A DNA stretch of 64,000 nucleotides from Parelaphostrongylus tenuis (lineage: Eukaryota > Nematoda > Chromadorea > Rhabditida > Metastrongylidae), in contig JAHQIW010005082.1 in assembly GCA_019055375.1 (NCBI GenBank), forward strand, positions 124,001 to 188,000. The letters run 5' to 3'. The notes beneath the pieces are model-generated. The model saw only the letters and a list, made by a program, of their open reading frames with translations, searched no databases and was not told the DNA's origin. The translations under genes were made by a program, and so were the position numbers. Positions 12,771 through 22,175 of this stretch are shown here, one piece after another (position 1 is the first letter of the stretch; each line of letters begins with the position of its first letter).

Positions 12771-13078
12771 TCTTCAGAACGTTAGCCATTGCTTTTGAGG
12801 AAAACACCCTAAGGTCGTAAAAGTTTTATAAAAAATAGTAGATTTCGTATTATAATCTACACACTTTTGTCTTACTTTTCTTTCATCAACAGAACAATAT
12901 ATACTTGAAGCAATGCGTTGATTTTTGAATGTATTGATGATAGCTCCATCTTCATCCCAATCAATGTGTCCGTGTGAACCGTTTAAGAATATTAGGTCTT
13001 CCCACAAGTTTTAGCATTACACCAGTAAACACTTTATTCATTAACCAGATTTGATTAAAATTGCTCTAGCAACATTAC

Positions 13079-13341
13079 TCAAAGTATGCGCCAACAGCTC
13101 GAGCACATTTCTACCAACTCTTCGGCAAACGAAATGAGATCCTCTTCAGTCACTTTGATCATAGCTTTTCGACTGATTTTGAGTGAGCGTCCGGAGCACA
13201 GCTGGTTCTTCAAATTGTTGCTGATGGCGCGAAATTCAGCGAAGAACAAAACGTTGTTCGCCAGAGCACAAATCTGAGCCTTTGCACGGTTGAAGTTCTT
13301 AGAGGCGGTCTGTGCGGTCTGTGCCAAACTTATGGGAAGAC
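13079..13341 (-). CDS. candidate terminal exon of an unrecognised gene
   Basis: The minus strand has an acceptor-like GTTGTTAG at 13,342-13,349 after a pyrimidine-rich tract (TTTTCTTTTTTCTG). It is followed by 87 open codons and a stop at 13,079. The protein is helical: ASKNFNRAKAQICALANN, then FAEFRAISNNLKNQ, then TEEDLISFAEELVEMC near the C-terminus. AATAAA on the minus strand (13,038-13,033) lies 41 bases past the stop, as expected for a short nematode 3'UTR. The C-terminal part recalls helical motifs of several complexes, but not well enough to name. Upstream, an overlapping open frame (13,299-13,538) may be another exon or chance. Minus-strand frame 13,007-12,885, ending at a GTAAGA donor, could belong to a following gene. 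Confidence 0.35.
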
Positions 13342-13544
13342 CTAACAACATCACAACATCCACAGTCAAGTCCAGAAGCCAACAGAAAAAAGAAAAGCGC
13401 AGGTACTAGAAATGACAGGGCTAGTTGATCGGATAAATAATTCAGGTTCCCGTTATAAAATGTCTTCATTATTTCAGAAATGGGAGTATATGATTGTTGC
13501 GGCTTTTTTTCTCTAGCATTTATTAAATTGCACCACACTGTAAC

Positions 13545-15355
13545 GGCCAGATATGCATTCAGTCTCCCTGAACGATGCTAAATGTAAACGTATTATTGGA
13601 GCATTCTTCAGCAATTAATCAGCACCGTGAGCTTCATCCTTTTGAGGCTTAAGTTACACAGTGGTGATAAATATATAGAAAAGAATCAAGTTCAGAAGAG
13701 AAGAGTCAGAACTGAACGGTTTTAGTTTGGTTGTCGTCGACGAAGAATCAGACAGACTCATAACATCATGTCGTATCCTCTAGTGTTTTCGAAAAACGTG
13801 AATCTTTGTCGGAACAAATAGGAATAATGACTCCCGTTGAGGCCCGTCTCTATAACTTACGTCCTTATTTTAATGGAAAGAATAAACATTTGTTCACAGC
13901 CAGTGGGCTGGCAAGACAGCTGAAACTCTACCTTTTTGGTGTTATGGAGAAATTCCTATGATTTCTCGTATTAATTCGGTCATCCGCGATTTCTTATACA
14001 CCTCCTATGTTTTTTTTCGTGGATACAAAACTCGTATATATAAAGAAAAGCGCTTCTTTCCTACGCAGTCACACCCAAAATTGGTATTCATCAAATGTAA
14101 TGAGTTGTAAAAGTAATGACACTACAGTAAAAATCTATTGGTTTTGATATTGTACACTTTTTATACTACTCAAAAGTAAACAAAATGATAGAAGACTAGG
14201 AGTCAGTGTAATAAATAAAAACGCAGTAATGTTATGATGAAATCTGTTTGAAACACGCAATTTTTCTTTTGGTTTTCAACCCATCCAGTGGCTCGATCAC
14301 GCGAAATAGAGCGGGACCACGCGGCGAGCGCAGCGTTTGTAATGACAATGTGGTAGCGTTCTGTAGAAATTTAGATTTCTGTTACCACTAAGAAGATCGT
14401 CGATAAGTGGGTAAATATGACACAAGAGACTTCAGTAAGGCTGTATTAGGTGAAAACTGCAAAATAATTGTAAAACAACAAGTTTTTCGTACAAAAAAAG
14501 TCACTTCACATTGCAGTGCGACACCACTTCACCGATAAGACTTGACCATTTCCCGAGGCTATGCATTTCGAGAGTTGGCATTCATAGATAATACAAGAGA
14601 CTTTATTCTATAGTCTTATAGGTACTAGCTTTTACATACCCATTTAAACACAAATATGCACATTATTCATCGCTGAAACATGGAAACGGGTTGTTTTTTG
14701 ATGGATGTATGTTTCGTGAAGAAAAGTGGAAATTGAAGGAAAAGTGGGCGGCTTCTCACTAAAGAGATGTTTATATTGAACTCCCCTAATGAGAATCTCG
14801 ACCAGCAGTGACAAAATTTACGCAGATTCAAAATTTTACTTTGCAACATCGAAAAATCCGCTCCGAAAATGAAAGAACGCATTCCACAAACAAAAAGATT
14901 TCTTCTTTCGGTAATCAAGTGGCTTTCTTGTAAAAAGATATATTTTTCTACACTTGGGCGTTTTTATACCGAGAACAACCTTCCTAGGATTTTCTTTTGC
15001 GGTATTCCATCATTCCAGTGGTAATAATGTCCACTCCTTACTTCTATTTACCAAAAGAAAATTCCACGACCGACTATTTCTTTTAGACAATTTCAGAATT
15101 TTTTTTAGATATAAACCGAAAAAAGTTCTCATATTTCCATTTCATCGTGAGCGAATACAAAATTCCAGCCGCGCACGGCACGTGAGCCAGTGAATGGTGG
15201 CATATACACGTGCATCTTGGAAATCAAGGGGTTCAATTGCGATAGAAACAAAACAACAACTGATGTATGGCTTTCTTAGTAATTGAAGCGGCCATTACAA
15301 AAGCAAAAAAAACGATTTGAGTTAGGTGCTCTTAACACGCCGATAAAGAAAAAAA
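13545..15355. other. stretch with no supported gene
   Basis: AT-rich. Fragments resemble other parts of the window (AAGAGACTTTATTCTATAG near 14,590; GGCGTTTTTATACCGAG near 14,957), but no repeat boundary or coding exon can be drawn. The frames at 14,667-14,918 and 14,954-15,193 look like chance. Confidence 0.45.
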
Positions 15356-15360
15356 GGCAC

Positions 15361-15468
15361 ATCTGAAGAAATCGAGTGGTATGCAAAACATTCGACATCG
15401 GGAAAGAGTTGACCACTCGTTTCTTCCATATCTGAGACTTATGATACCACTACAGCAACGATGCCACC
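15361..15468 (-). mobile_element. SINE S2
   Basis: Minus-strand head TCGTTGCTGTAGTGGTATCA, an eroded B-box and tail TTTTGCATACCACTCGAT. Confidence 0.45.
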
Positions 15469-15731
15469 GATGTCAGCAAGCCCAACTATGTTTGGGAGAA
15501 ACGCGGCTTCAGCTGCCGTCTGATGTCGACTGTTGTGCATAACACTCTATACTTAGACATATGTTTGAAACAGCATATCAGCACTATAAAAAAAGTAGTT
15601 CAAATACAAAAGTTTTCTGAGCATTGCAAAAGAATGTGCTAAAGTGAACTGTCGATAAAATCCGTAATCATTCACTTGCCAATCCAATAATAGAAATTTC
15701 ATATGACTCTAATTTGAAAGAAGCACAGTAC

Positions 15732-17842
15732 CTGTACATATCTCCAACTGTTTCAATCCAATAATCAGCATCTTGGCAAGCAAGATCCATGTAGGACAGA
15801 AATGCTCTTGTGCACCTGAAATGATTAGCTATTTGAGATTTAGATATAAAACACTAATTCAAATCAGACACTGATTGAGAGCGATTGATGAGTATGATTT
15901 AGGTCATGTATTATAAGAATTTTATACTCTGATACCACTGAGCAGCGTTATCTGAAATTATACATCTGAAAGCGCTGAGTAATGCGCAAAACGCTCGATC
16001 TCAAACGGGAGATAAGCGCGCGTTTCATCCATACCACGGAAGCGCATGCTGCCACTACATCACTGAAGTCACCGTCAAGAGTATTTGTTTCTTATTTCTT
16101 CATTTTCTAATTTTTTTTTAACCAGTGGGACTCCTTCTTCGAGATATACTGCAGAGTGGTAGCAAAATGGTGGATTTGGTGCAGTGGTAGCACGCATCCC
16201 CGCGGCATAGAAGGAACGCGCGTTCTACTCTCAATTGTAGTGGAGCGTTTTCCATATCGCTCAACACTTTCAAATATACAATTTCAGCAACATAACATTG
16301 TTATAGAGTAGTAAAAGAAAGAATTCTTACAGTTCAAGGCCTGATTGATATCCATCCATTTCCACAAATTGATGTCTGGGATGAGTACGACAACTATCAG
16401 TTACCATTGAATTTATCTTTATCTGAAACGGAAACATAGGTATAAATGAAACGCAAATTTACTTCTCGCCTAGGGTGAAATGTTAGCAGGCTATTCTGCT
16501 GTAATTATTTATTCAATAATATTGATCCTTTGGCGATTGCGTACTGGGGGCAATGCTTCTTCATAGACAGCAATATGTAGGAGTTAGAAAATATACAGAA
16601 AACTTTTGATAATGTTCTGTGGGAACCAGCTTAAGTATCGATTTCACTATGAATACTACTCATCTTTGCAACCTTTAACATTGGCCATGCGCACTAATGC
16701 AAAGCGCAACCTTTATTCTGTTAGCACAACGTATCATGAAGATCTTTCCAGAAAGCAAGCGCAGTACTGAGACCAACATTTCTCAAGCTATCAGATCATT
16801 ACTAACAGGCTGACGGAAAAGTCTCTTACGCAAAAAAAAACAGTGAATCACAATCAGATTCCACAAAACTCCACTACATTCCATGAAACTCGTATTCAAA
16901 AATAAAGATTCTTGAGACAACTAGGACTTGTTTCAATTAGTTATAAAAACAAGTCTGTAGAAATCAAGATAATTAAAATCTTCTAGCTATCAATTTCTTG
17001 TAGCGAAAAGTTTGATTGAGATCAATATTTTACAACGTGGCATCGAAAGATCCGCTGTGAAGTTGAAAAAATAAACTTCGATTGCAAAAACGTTACCTTC
17101 TCTCATTATCAGAGCATAATGTGGATGTTTTCTTAGAAAGTTAGCGCAGTGTCAATACCGGATTTTCTTGAGGTTCGACTGACTAAAGAAACCCCATTAT
17201 TCCTTTGCGAAGGCGAAAGGGCCCTTCGACCCCTCAAATTGTCACAGGCCTTTCTTGTTGTGCAGTGATTTTTGTCTTGAATTTCAGTACTTTTTCGAAA
17301 GTTTAGACATCACCAATTAGAACATTGCGTCTATTTTTTGAAAGCCTCTCTAAATTTTTGCTCGGCTAAGGTACGCGGATGGCTGTTTAATAGAGTGTAC
17401 GTACTAATACTCATTCAATAGCAAAGATCATAGCGATTCTGAAGCTAAATTTGCTTTACGAAAAGGCCTTCATAGGGTGCTGCAAAAGCAAAAATAAAAT
17501 CACTATCCACGTTCGGAGTTTTGTTCGCATATAGGAGTTGTATTTGCATAGAAAGTTCACGTGCATGTGGAGGAAATAATGTTCGATCAGAGTGATACGA
17601 AAAAACTTGAGGTTTTTCTTTAAAAAAATCCTTACTAAATAGCGAAAATGTCGTGCCGCGTCTGATAGCGATTACGCTGCCGTATGCAAATGGTTAAAAT
17701 TCTGAAAAATGCACAATTACAGCTAATTATTGACTTTTTACGCAACATTGTGGCTTCCTAGTTAAAAATGCTGGATTTTGGAAAGTATTCGGGTCAGTTT
17801 CACTTGGATTATCCTTACAGAAGCCCCTTAGGTGATGTTCCA
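15732..17842 (-). CDS. unrecognised spliced gene in block D1, three exons with intact frame (partial)
   Basis: Reading the minus strand, exon c is 17,842-17,742 (acceptor AAGCAG, donor GTAAAA), exon a is 16,422-16,331 (acceptor TTTCAG, donor GTAAGA) and exon b is 15,815-15,732 (acceptor TTTCAG, donor GTACTG). Phases agree: c ends in phase 0, a starts in phase 0 and ends in phase 2, b starts with the completing G. Together they give about 91 codons without a stop. Features are CKDNPSETDP and RKPQCC in c, MVTDSCRTHPRHQF in a, and CTRAFLSYMDLACQDADYW in b. Six or more Cys suggest an extracellular protein, but no family was recognised and neither start nor end is in view. A decayed inverted copy lies at 38,495-40,689. 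Whether D1 is expressed or is only the better preserved pseudogene is not known. Confidence 0.45.
15960..16073 (-). mobile_element. SINE S2 in D1 intron
   Basis: Minus-strand head TTCAGTGATGTAGTGGCAGC ending in GCGCATTACTCAGCGC. It lies between exons a and b of the D1 gene and forms an inverted pair with the next copy. Confidence 0.45.
16168..16290 (+). mobile_element. SINE S2 in D1 intron
   Basis: TGGTGCAGTGGTAGCACGCA head, ACGCGCGTTCTACTCTC at the B-box position, tail TCGCTCAACACTTTCAAAT. Confidence 0.5.
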
Positions 17843-18420
17843 CTGCTTGGTGGACAAAATGATTTTTTAAGACTGTTAATTAACCGGATTTCTATTGACA
17901 AGAAGTTTCAAGCTTAGTAGCCGTGCGAACGGGACGGATGCTTGATGCACTGAAAGATCTCCCACTGTCCGCAAATGTTTGAGCGATATACAAAAAAAAG
18001 TTTTGACAAACGACTATTTTCTTGTTCAGTCGTTCCGATGTGCTCGGAACGGCTGAAATGAAGAAACTACTCATTTATTTAAACTAGGCCGCTAACAGAT
18101 AGCAGGCAGTAGGATTTATTACAAAAGTTTGGACCTCGGGCGCGAATTGAACTTCCGTGTTATCCTATTCGGTAAGCGAATAGACCTGTTAGACAGCGAT
18201 TCAGAAATAAGTGCCTTACGCCTGTTATACAGGAATAAAATCAGCTGAGATCGATCTATGAGTGCGCCGTGGGCACTTCACTACATACGATAGTCCCAAC
18301 AATAAATACAGCTTCACGGATATGGACCGCCATTAGGGTGAGAAGTGGGTACAAATCCCGTCCGCGATTAACACTTCGTCATCCCTCAACATTTTTGGAT
18401 ATAAATCTAAAAAGTCATAA

Positions 18421-18690
18421 AGTTCTCGGCGCTAATCACTTCTTGGGGGATGCACCATACATTCGTCTTCAATTTGTGACTTCCTCCTATCTGGGCTTTA
18501 CAATGGTAGCCTATCGCTATAACGAGTCAGTGCTGCTTACCTTCCCAGACAAGTGTGAGACCAATATGGCACCTATTCACCGACACAGGATGGATGAATG
18601 GTTTCGAGAACCGTAAGTGCGAGACTGAACTATGGACGTTGTGTGCAACGCATAGCACCTCTAATCACTGCGTCACATGCGCTCTCATTC
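18421..18690 (-). mobile_element. SINE S1
   Basis: The minus-strand head GAGCGCATGTGACGCAGTGA with TTAGAGGTGC, and the S1 body GGTAAGCAGCACTGACTC, ending GATTAGCGCCGAGAAC. It lies at the outer edge of D1. Confidence 0.55.
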
Positions 18691-18780
18691 TTGTATATAT
18701 GGCTATAAAAGGATAACACTACTGTTAAGCGGTGAAATAAAGAATTGATGCACCTTACCTATCAAGTGTGACTGATTTGC

Positions 18781-18887
18781 CTAAGAGTACTGAGTGATAA
18801 GCAAAAGATCAAACTCCCATAAGAAGTTGAACTTGCGAACAATTCATTTAGAAGACACGTGTTACCACTACAATACCGAGCCCACCG
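18781..18887 (-). mobile_element. SINE S2
   Basis: Minus-strand head CTCGGTATTGTAGTGGTAAC, AAGTTCAACTTCTTATGG, tail GCTTATCACTCAGTACTC. Confidence 0.45.
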
Positions 18888-18931
18888 CTAAGCTACCATT
18901 TTCTAGATTATATTGAAGAAGTCGTAGAAGA

Positions 18932-19050
18932 GCGGCGACCTCGATGGTGCAATGCTCGTAGCACAATCCCCTCGTTTGAGTAGCACGTGGGTTCAACTCG
19001 CGCGGGATCGGATGTCTTGCACATCATTCAATATCCTTATATATAGTATA
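18932..19050 (+). mobile_element. SINE S2
   Basis: GCGACCTCGATGGTGCAATG head and B-box GGGTTCAACTCGCGC followed by CTTGCACATCATTCAATA. Confidence 0.55.
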
Positions 19051-19342
19051 TTATACCTGGTAAAAAACACAAATCCTTCTGTATTTCACCGCACCAGCAG
19101 CAGCGTTACAATATATAAGTATTTACCAAGAATGGTAGGTGATCGACAGTACTTTCAGCCTTGGATGGGAATTGAGCCCATTCCCCGCTCTAATCGAAGG
19201 GCGAATACACCTACGGTCTAGAGGGTTAGAATTGTACCTATGCTATACAAAAATGCGGAAATTGTCCGAGATAAATCAGTGGGTGTGGCATCCACACTTA
19301 TTTTATACTTGAAGATATCACCAATAAATATGAACTCAACAG

Positions 19343-19610
19343 ATCCTTTCATTATTATTTGAGCCAACTGTCATGTGGTCTGGTAGAGGCTGTTGTACAG
19401 CCCGAGACACGTGTTTCGTCCTTACAGACTCATCAGCCGGGCAGAACCTGTCGTCTGTCGATCTTTTCATAGTTAGTTCTCTCGGGAGCGTCACACTCCT
19501 TATATATAGTTATCGACGACCTACGCTTTACACTCTATGTCAGGTGAAACATTCACCTAACACAGAGTGTTTTCGCACTCGATTGCTAGCTGGCTGGTAT
19601 TTTTATCATA
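19343..19610. mobile_element. foldback MITE, rearranged copy
   Basis: Carries the left arm of the family (TTTGAGCCAACTGTCATGTG, then GAGACACGTGTTTCGTCC) and part of the interior, including the TTTACACTCTATGTCAGG block also present at 28.8 kb. It contains an internal hairpin around 19,540-19,567. The matching right arm is missing; a separate palindrome of the same family follows at once. Confidence 0.55.
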
Positions 19611-19814
19611 TTATACCTTTCCTTCGAGTGTTTTATTAAGACCACGCTCAAATTTCAATAGATCCTTTCATTATTATTTGAGCCAACATGTCATGTGTCT
19701 CGGGCTGTACAAGAGCCTTTACCAGACCACATGACATGTTGGCTCAAATAATAATGAAAGGATTTATTGGAATTTGAGCGTGGTCTTAATAAAGCACTCG
19801 AAGGAAAGGTATAA
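19611..19814. repeat. near-perfect palindrome, 87-base arms
   Basis: The arms 19,611-19,697 and 19,728-19,814 are reverse complements with three mismatches (84 of 87) around a 30-base loop. The arm starts TTATACCTTTCCTTCGAGTG and ends ACATGTCATGTG. It consists of the outer terminal sequence of the foldback family; the loop continues the right arm, so the palindrome arose by inverted duplication of one terminus. Confidence 0.8.
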
Positions 19815-20066
19815 ACTCAACGAAATAAAAAGCTAGAAAGCTGCATCGCTCGGCATTTATAATACGATTTGGTTTCCCACGCGCTGCGCCTTATCGTACA
19901 ATCACTTTCCGCTAGCGTCCAAAGAGTTTGTAAAGATGATACACAACTTATAGCTGTCAGCTCATCCGAGTCTTATGCCGCTTTGTGCTTACTTGAACAT
20001 CTTCATCAAAAATTGGTTATTGATAACTGCGATTGAAATACCAAAGAAGAGGTGGTAGCGGAATAG

Positions 20067-20127
20067 TAGCCTCGGTGCTGTAGTGGTCGTACACATCCCC
20101 CTACGATATGTGAAACGCGGGTTCGGA
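20067..20127 (+). mobile_element. SINE S2 truncated at the block B deletion
   Basis: GCCTCGGTGCTGTAGTGGTC to CGCGGGTTC, then abruptly GGAGTTGTTTT, which in C belongs 1.43 kb further on. The SINE 3' half is missing. Confidence 0.6.
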
Positions 20128-20378
20128 GTTGTTTTCATTATTACTTTATTATAGTTTAATTGTCATTTTGTTGCGAATTTCACCTCGAGCAGTGCCAGAT
20201 AAAGACGAGTGCACGGCGCATACCTCAAGGATTGATCGACGCGAGAACTTTATCCTGTTTTATCGACTTCTTGAGAGATTTGAGTTTGCGCGAAGCTTTG
20301 AAGACTTATTGTCTGATATGACTCAAACAGAAGATTACAGTCTCGCTTTACCTTCAAATTACTCTGTAGATAGGTATG

Positions 20379-20892
20379 TGCCGTCCGATTTTATCACTCG
20401 GGAGAGGATGCGCTCGACCTCGTAGTGCTTGCAGCAAATAGATCCTCATTGGGATTTTCCGGTCTGCAAATTATCGGCATCCTGTAGTAATTGTTCGCAC
20501 ACAAAACCATACTCATTGGAGTTCCGACCACTCGTAATCCCTTCGCGCTGAGTAACTCTGCGACAATTTTCAAGGAAGTGTGCAAGATGCTCTGCTTAAA
20601 TACTAGGCTACTGAGCGTTCCCACTTAGTTCAGTTGGAGGTGAACGATGAGGCTCGCCAGAGTTCAATATTATTCTCATTGCACTATCAACAGCCTTCAC
20701 CTCGTATCCATAGTATTTAGAGATTTCCCGGATCACGATCAGGAACTGCTCGCGAAACTCTTCGTACTTCCGAGCCCAGGAAACCTCATGGGGCACGGCA
20801 TTCGTCTTCATTTCAGGACTAAGTTCAGTGGATCCATCCGTTGCTAAGGCAGCCATTGAAGCCACCACATTCGGCTGAGTCTTCAAGTATCA
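20379..20892 (-). pseudogene. chromodomain pseudogene, truncated copy in block B
   Basis: Inverted counterpart of 5,208-5,722. Its N-terminal 91 residues are uninterrupted, including HEVSWARKYEEFREQF and EISKYYGYEVKAVDSAMR, because the C-run has four bases. The same TAG/TAA pair, the same TGA and the same truncation in the chromodomain are present, so those breaks predate the A/B duplication. Confidence 0.6.
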
Positions 20893-20955
20893 AACCTACT
20901 TCGTCTCCACCAGTGACTTTCATAATATTTTGTTAGATGGGGCTGCACACACCTT

Positions 20956-21783
20956 TCATTTTGCCCCTCCTTTAGCTTTATCATTCAGATGAAACCTCCA
21001 ATTAATGTACTGCCGCAGGCAATCTTTCATCTTAACATCCCTTCGGAAGTGTACGTTTTCGTCCTTGCAGTACTCACAGCTGCAGAACAATGCGATTCGA
21101 AAAGGCTTACGCTTCATTCGCGAGTTCTCCTTGGACGCTTCCTAACTTGCAAGTCTGTTCGTTGACTTCTCTTCCGTTTCTTCTTTTGTTTCTTATAAGA
21201 ATCAAACTTCTTAATTAGCTCAGGACAAAACATCTGATCCTCGTCTACGAAATTCTCAAGGTCCCATGAGACATCGTATCCAACCCATTTGACGTGGTTT
21301 ATGTATGTGCCGTCCGACTTCATCATTTGGGAGAGGATGCCCTCGACCTCGTAGTGCTCGCAGCAAACAGATCCTCATTGTGATTTTCCGGTCTGCAAAT
21401 TATCAGCATTCTACAGCGATTCTTCGCACACAAAACAAGACCCATTGGAGTTCCGATCACTCGTATTTCCGCAGCGCTGAGTGACTCTGCTATAAATTTC
21501 AAGGAAGTGCGCAAGATGTTCTGCCGAAATACCAGCCGATTGAGCGGTCCCACTTAGTTCAGTTGGAGTTGAACGATGAGACTAGGCAGAGTTCAATATC
21601 ACTCTCACTGCACTATCAACAGCCTCCAGTTCGTATCCATAGTTTTTAGAGATTTCCTGGACCTCGATCAGGAACTAATTTCAAAACTCTTCGTATTTCT
21701 GAGCGCAGAAGAGTTCATGGGCGCACGACACTCGTCTTCATTTCAGGACTAAGTTCCATGGATCCATCGGTAGCTGAGGCAAT
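20956..21783 (-). pseudogene. chromodomain pseudogene, full-length copy in block B
   Basis: Inverted counterpart of 4,318-5,140, with the same chromodomain ([29 protein letters not shown]) and the same TGA upstream of it. The basic tail ends differently (KRPRRTRE then stop) because of a one-base length difference at the RRTRE/RELANEA position, so the tail frameshift varies between the copies. Confidence 0.6.
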
Positions 21784-21904
21784 CTTCAACCTAAATCGGT
21801 AAATAAATATGATAATCTGCAAATAGGTAATTTGTTAATAAATCTGTAAATAGGTATGAAATCTAAAATCTATAAATAGGTATAAAAATCTGTAATCTGT
21901 TTGT

Positions 21905-22175
21905 CTCGACATTGTTCTATCTTTGAGGAATACGTCGTGCGTTTGCCTTCATCGAGTATCATTTAAGGTTACTGAATGTGCATCTGGCCTCCGCTATGAC
22001 TTGTGCTGGCTGATCGAAATGTCAAGTCAGTGCTGCTATCTTCCTCTTTGGTTTTCCGAACCCGGAGAGATCAGAGTTGGTGAGCCTTGAGCACGGAATC
22101 GAACAGTTGACCATCGATTGATCGGCCACGCGTATGTCACAGAGCACCTTTAACCAGTAAGCCACACTCGCGCTT
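21905..22175 (-). mobile_element. SINE S1, block B copy
   Basis: Counterpart of the copy at 3,920-4,190, with head GCGCGAGTGTGGCTTACTGG and B-box CTGTTCGATTCC on the minus strand. Confidence 0.55.

Larger units (their letters stand above)
15600..18480 (+). repeat. inverted duplication arm D1 (about 2.9 kb)
   Basis: The reverse complement matches 37,970-40,850 in colinear order: 18,120-18,480 with 38,000-38,370; 17,742-17,842 with 38,495-38,600; 16,840-17,130 with 39,270-39,510; 16,331-16,530 with 39,960-40,160; 15,610-15,815 with 40,610-40,830. It holds the better preserved copy of the unrecognised spliced gene. Confidence 0.65.
20376..21895 (-). other. matching 1.5 kb insertion in block B
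   Basis: The same insert in inverted orientation, bounded by ATAGGTAT at 20,370-20,377 and ATAGGTAT near 21,873-21,894. Its inner edge again has several AAATCTGTAAATAGGTAT-like units. Presence in A and B with identical edges means insertion preceded the A/B split. Confidence 0.5.

Noticed and set aside
18269..18616. 115-codon plus-strand frame
   Set aside because: It is antisense to an S1 SINE and D1 repeat sequence; the D2 counterpart is not open.
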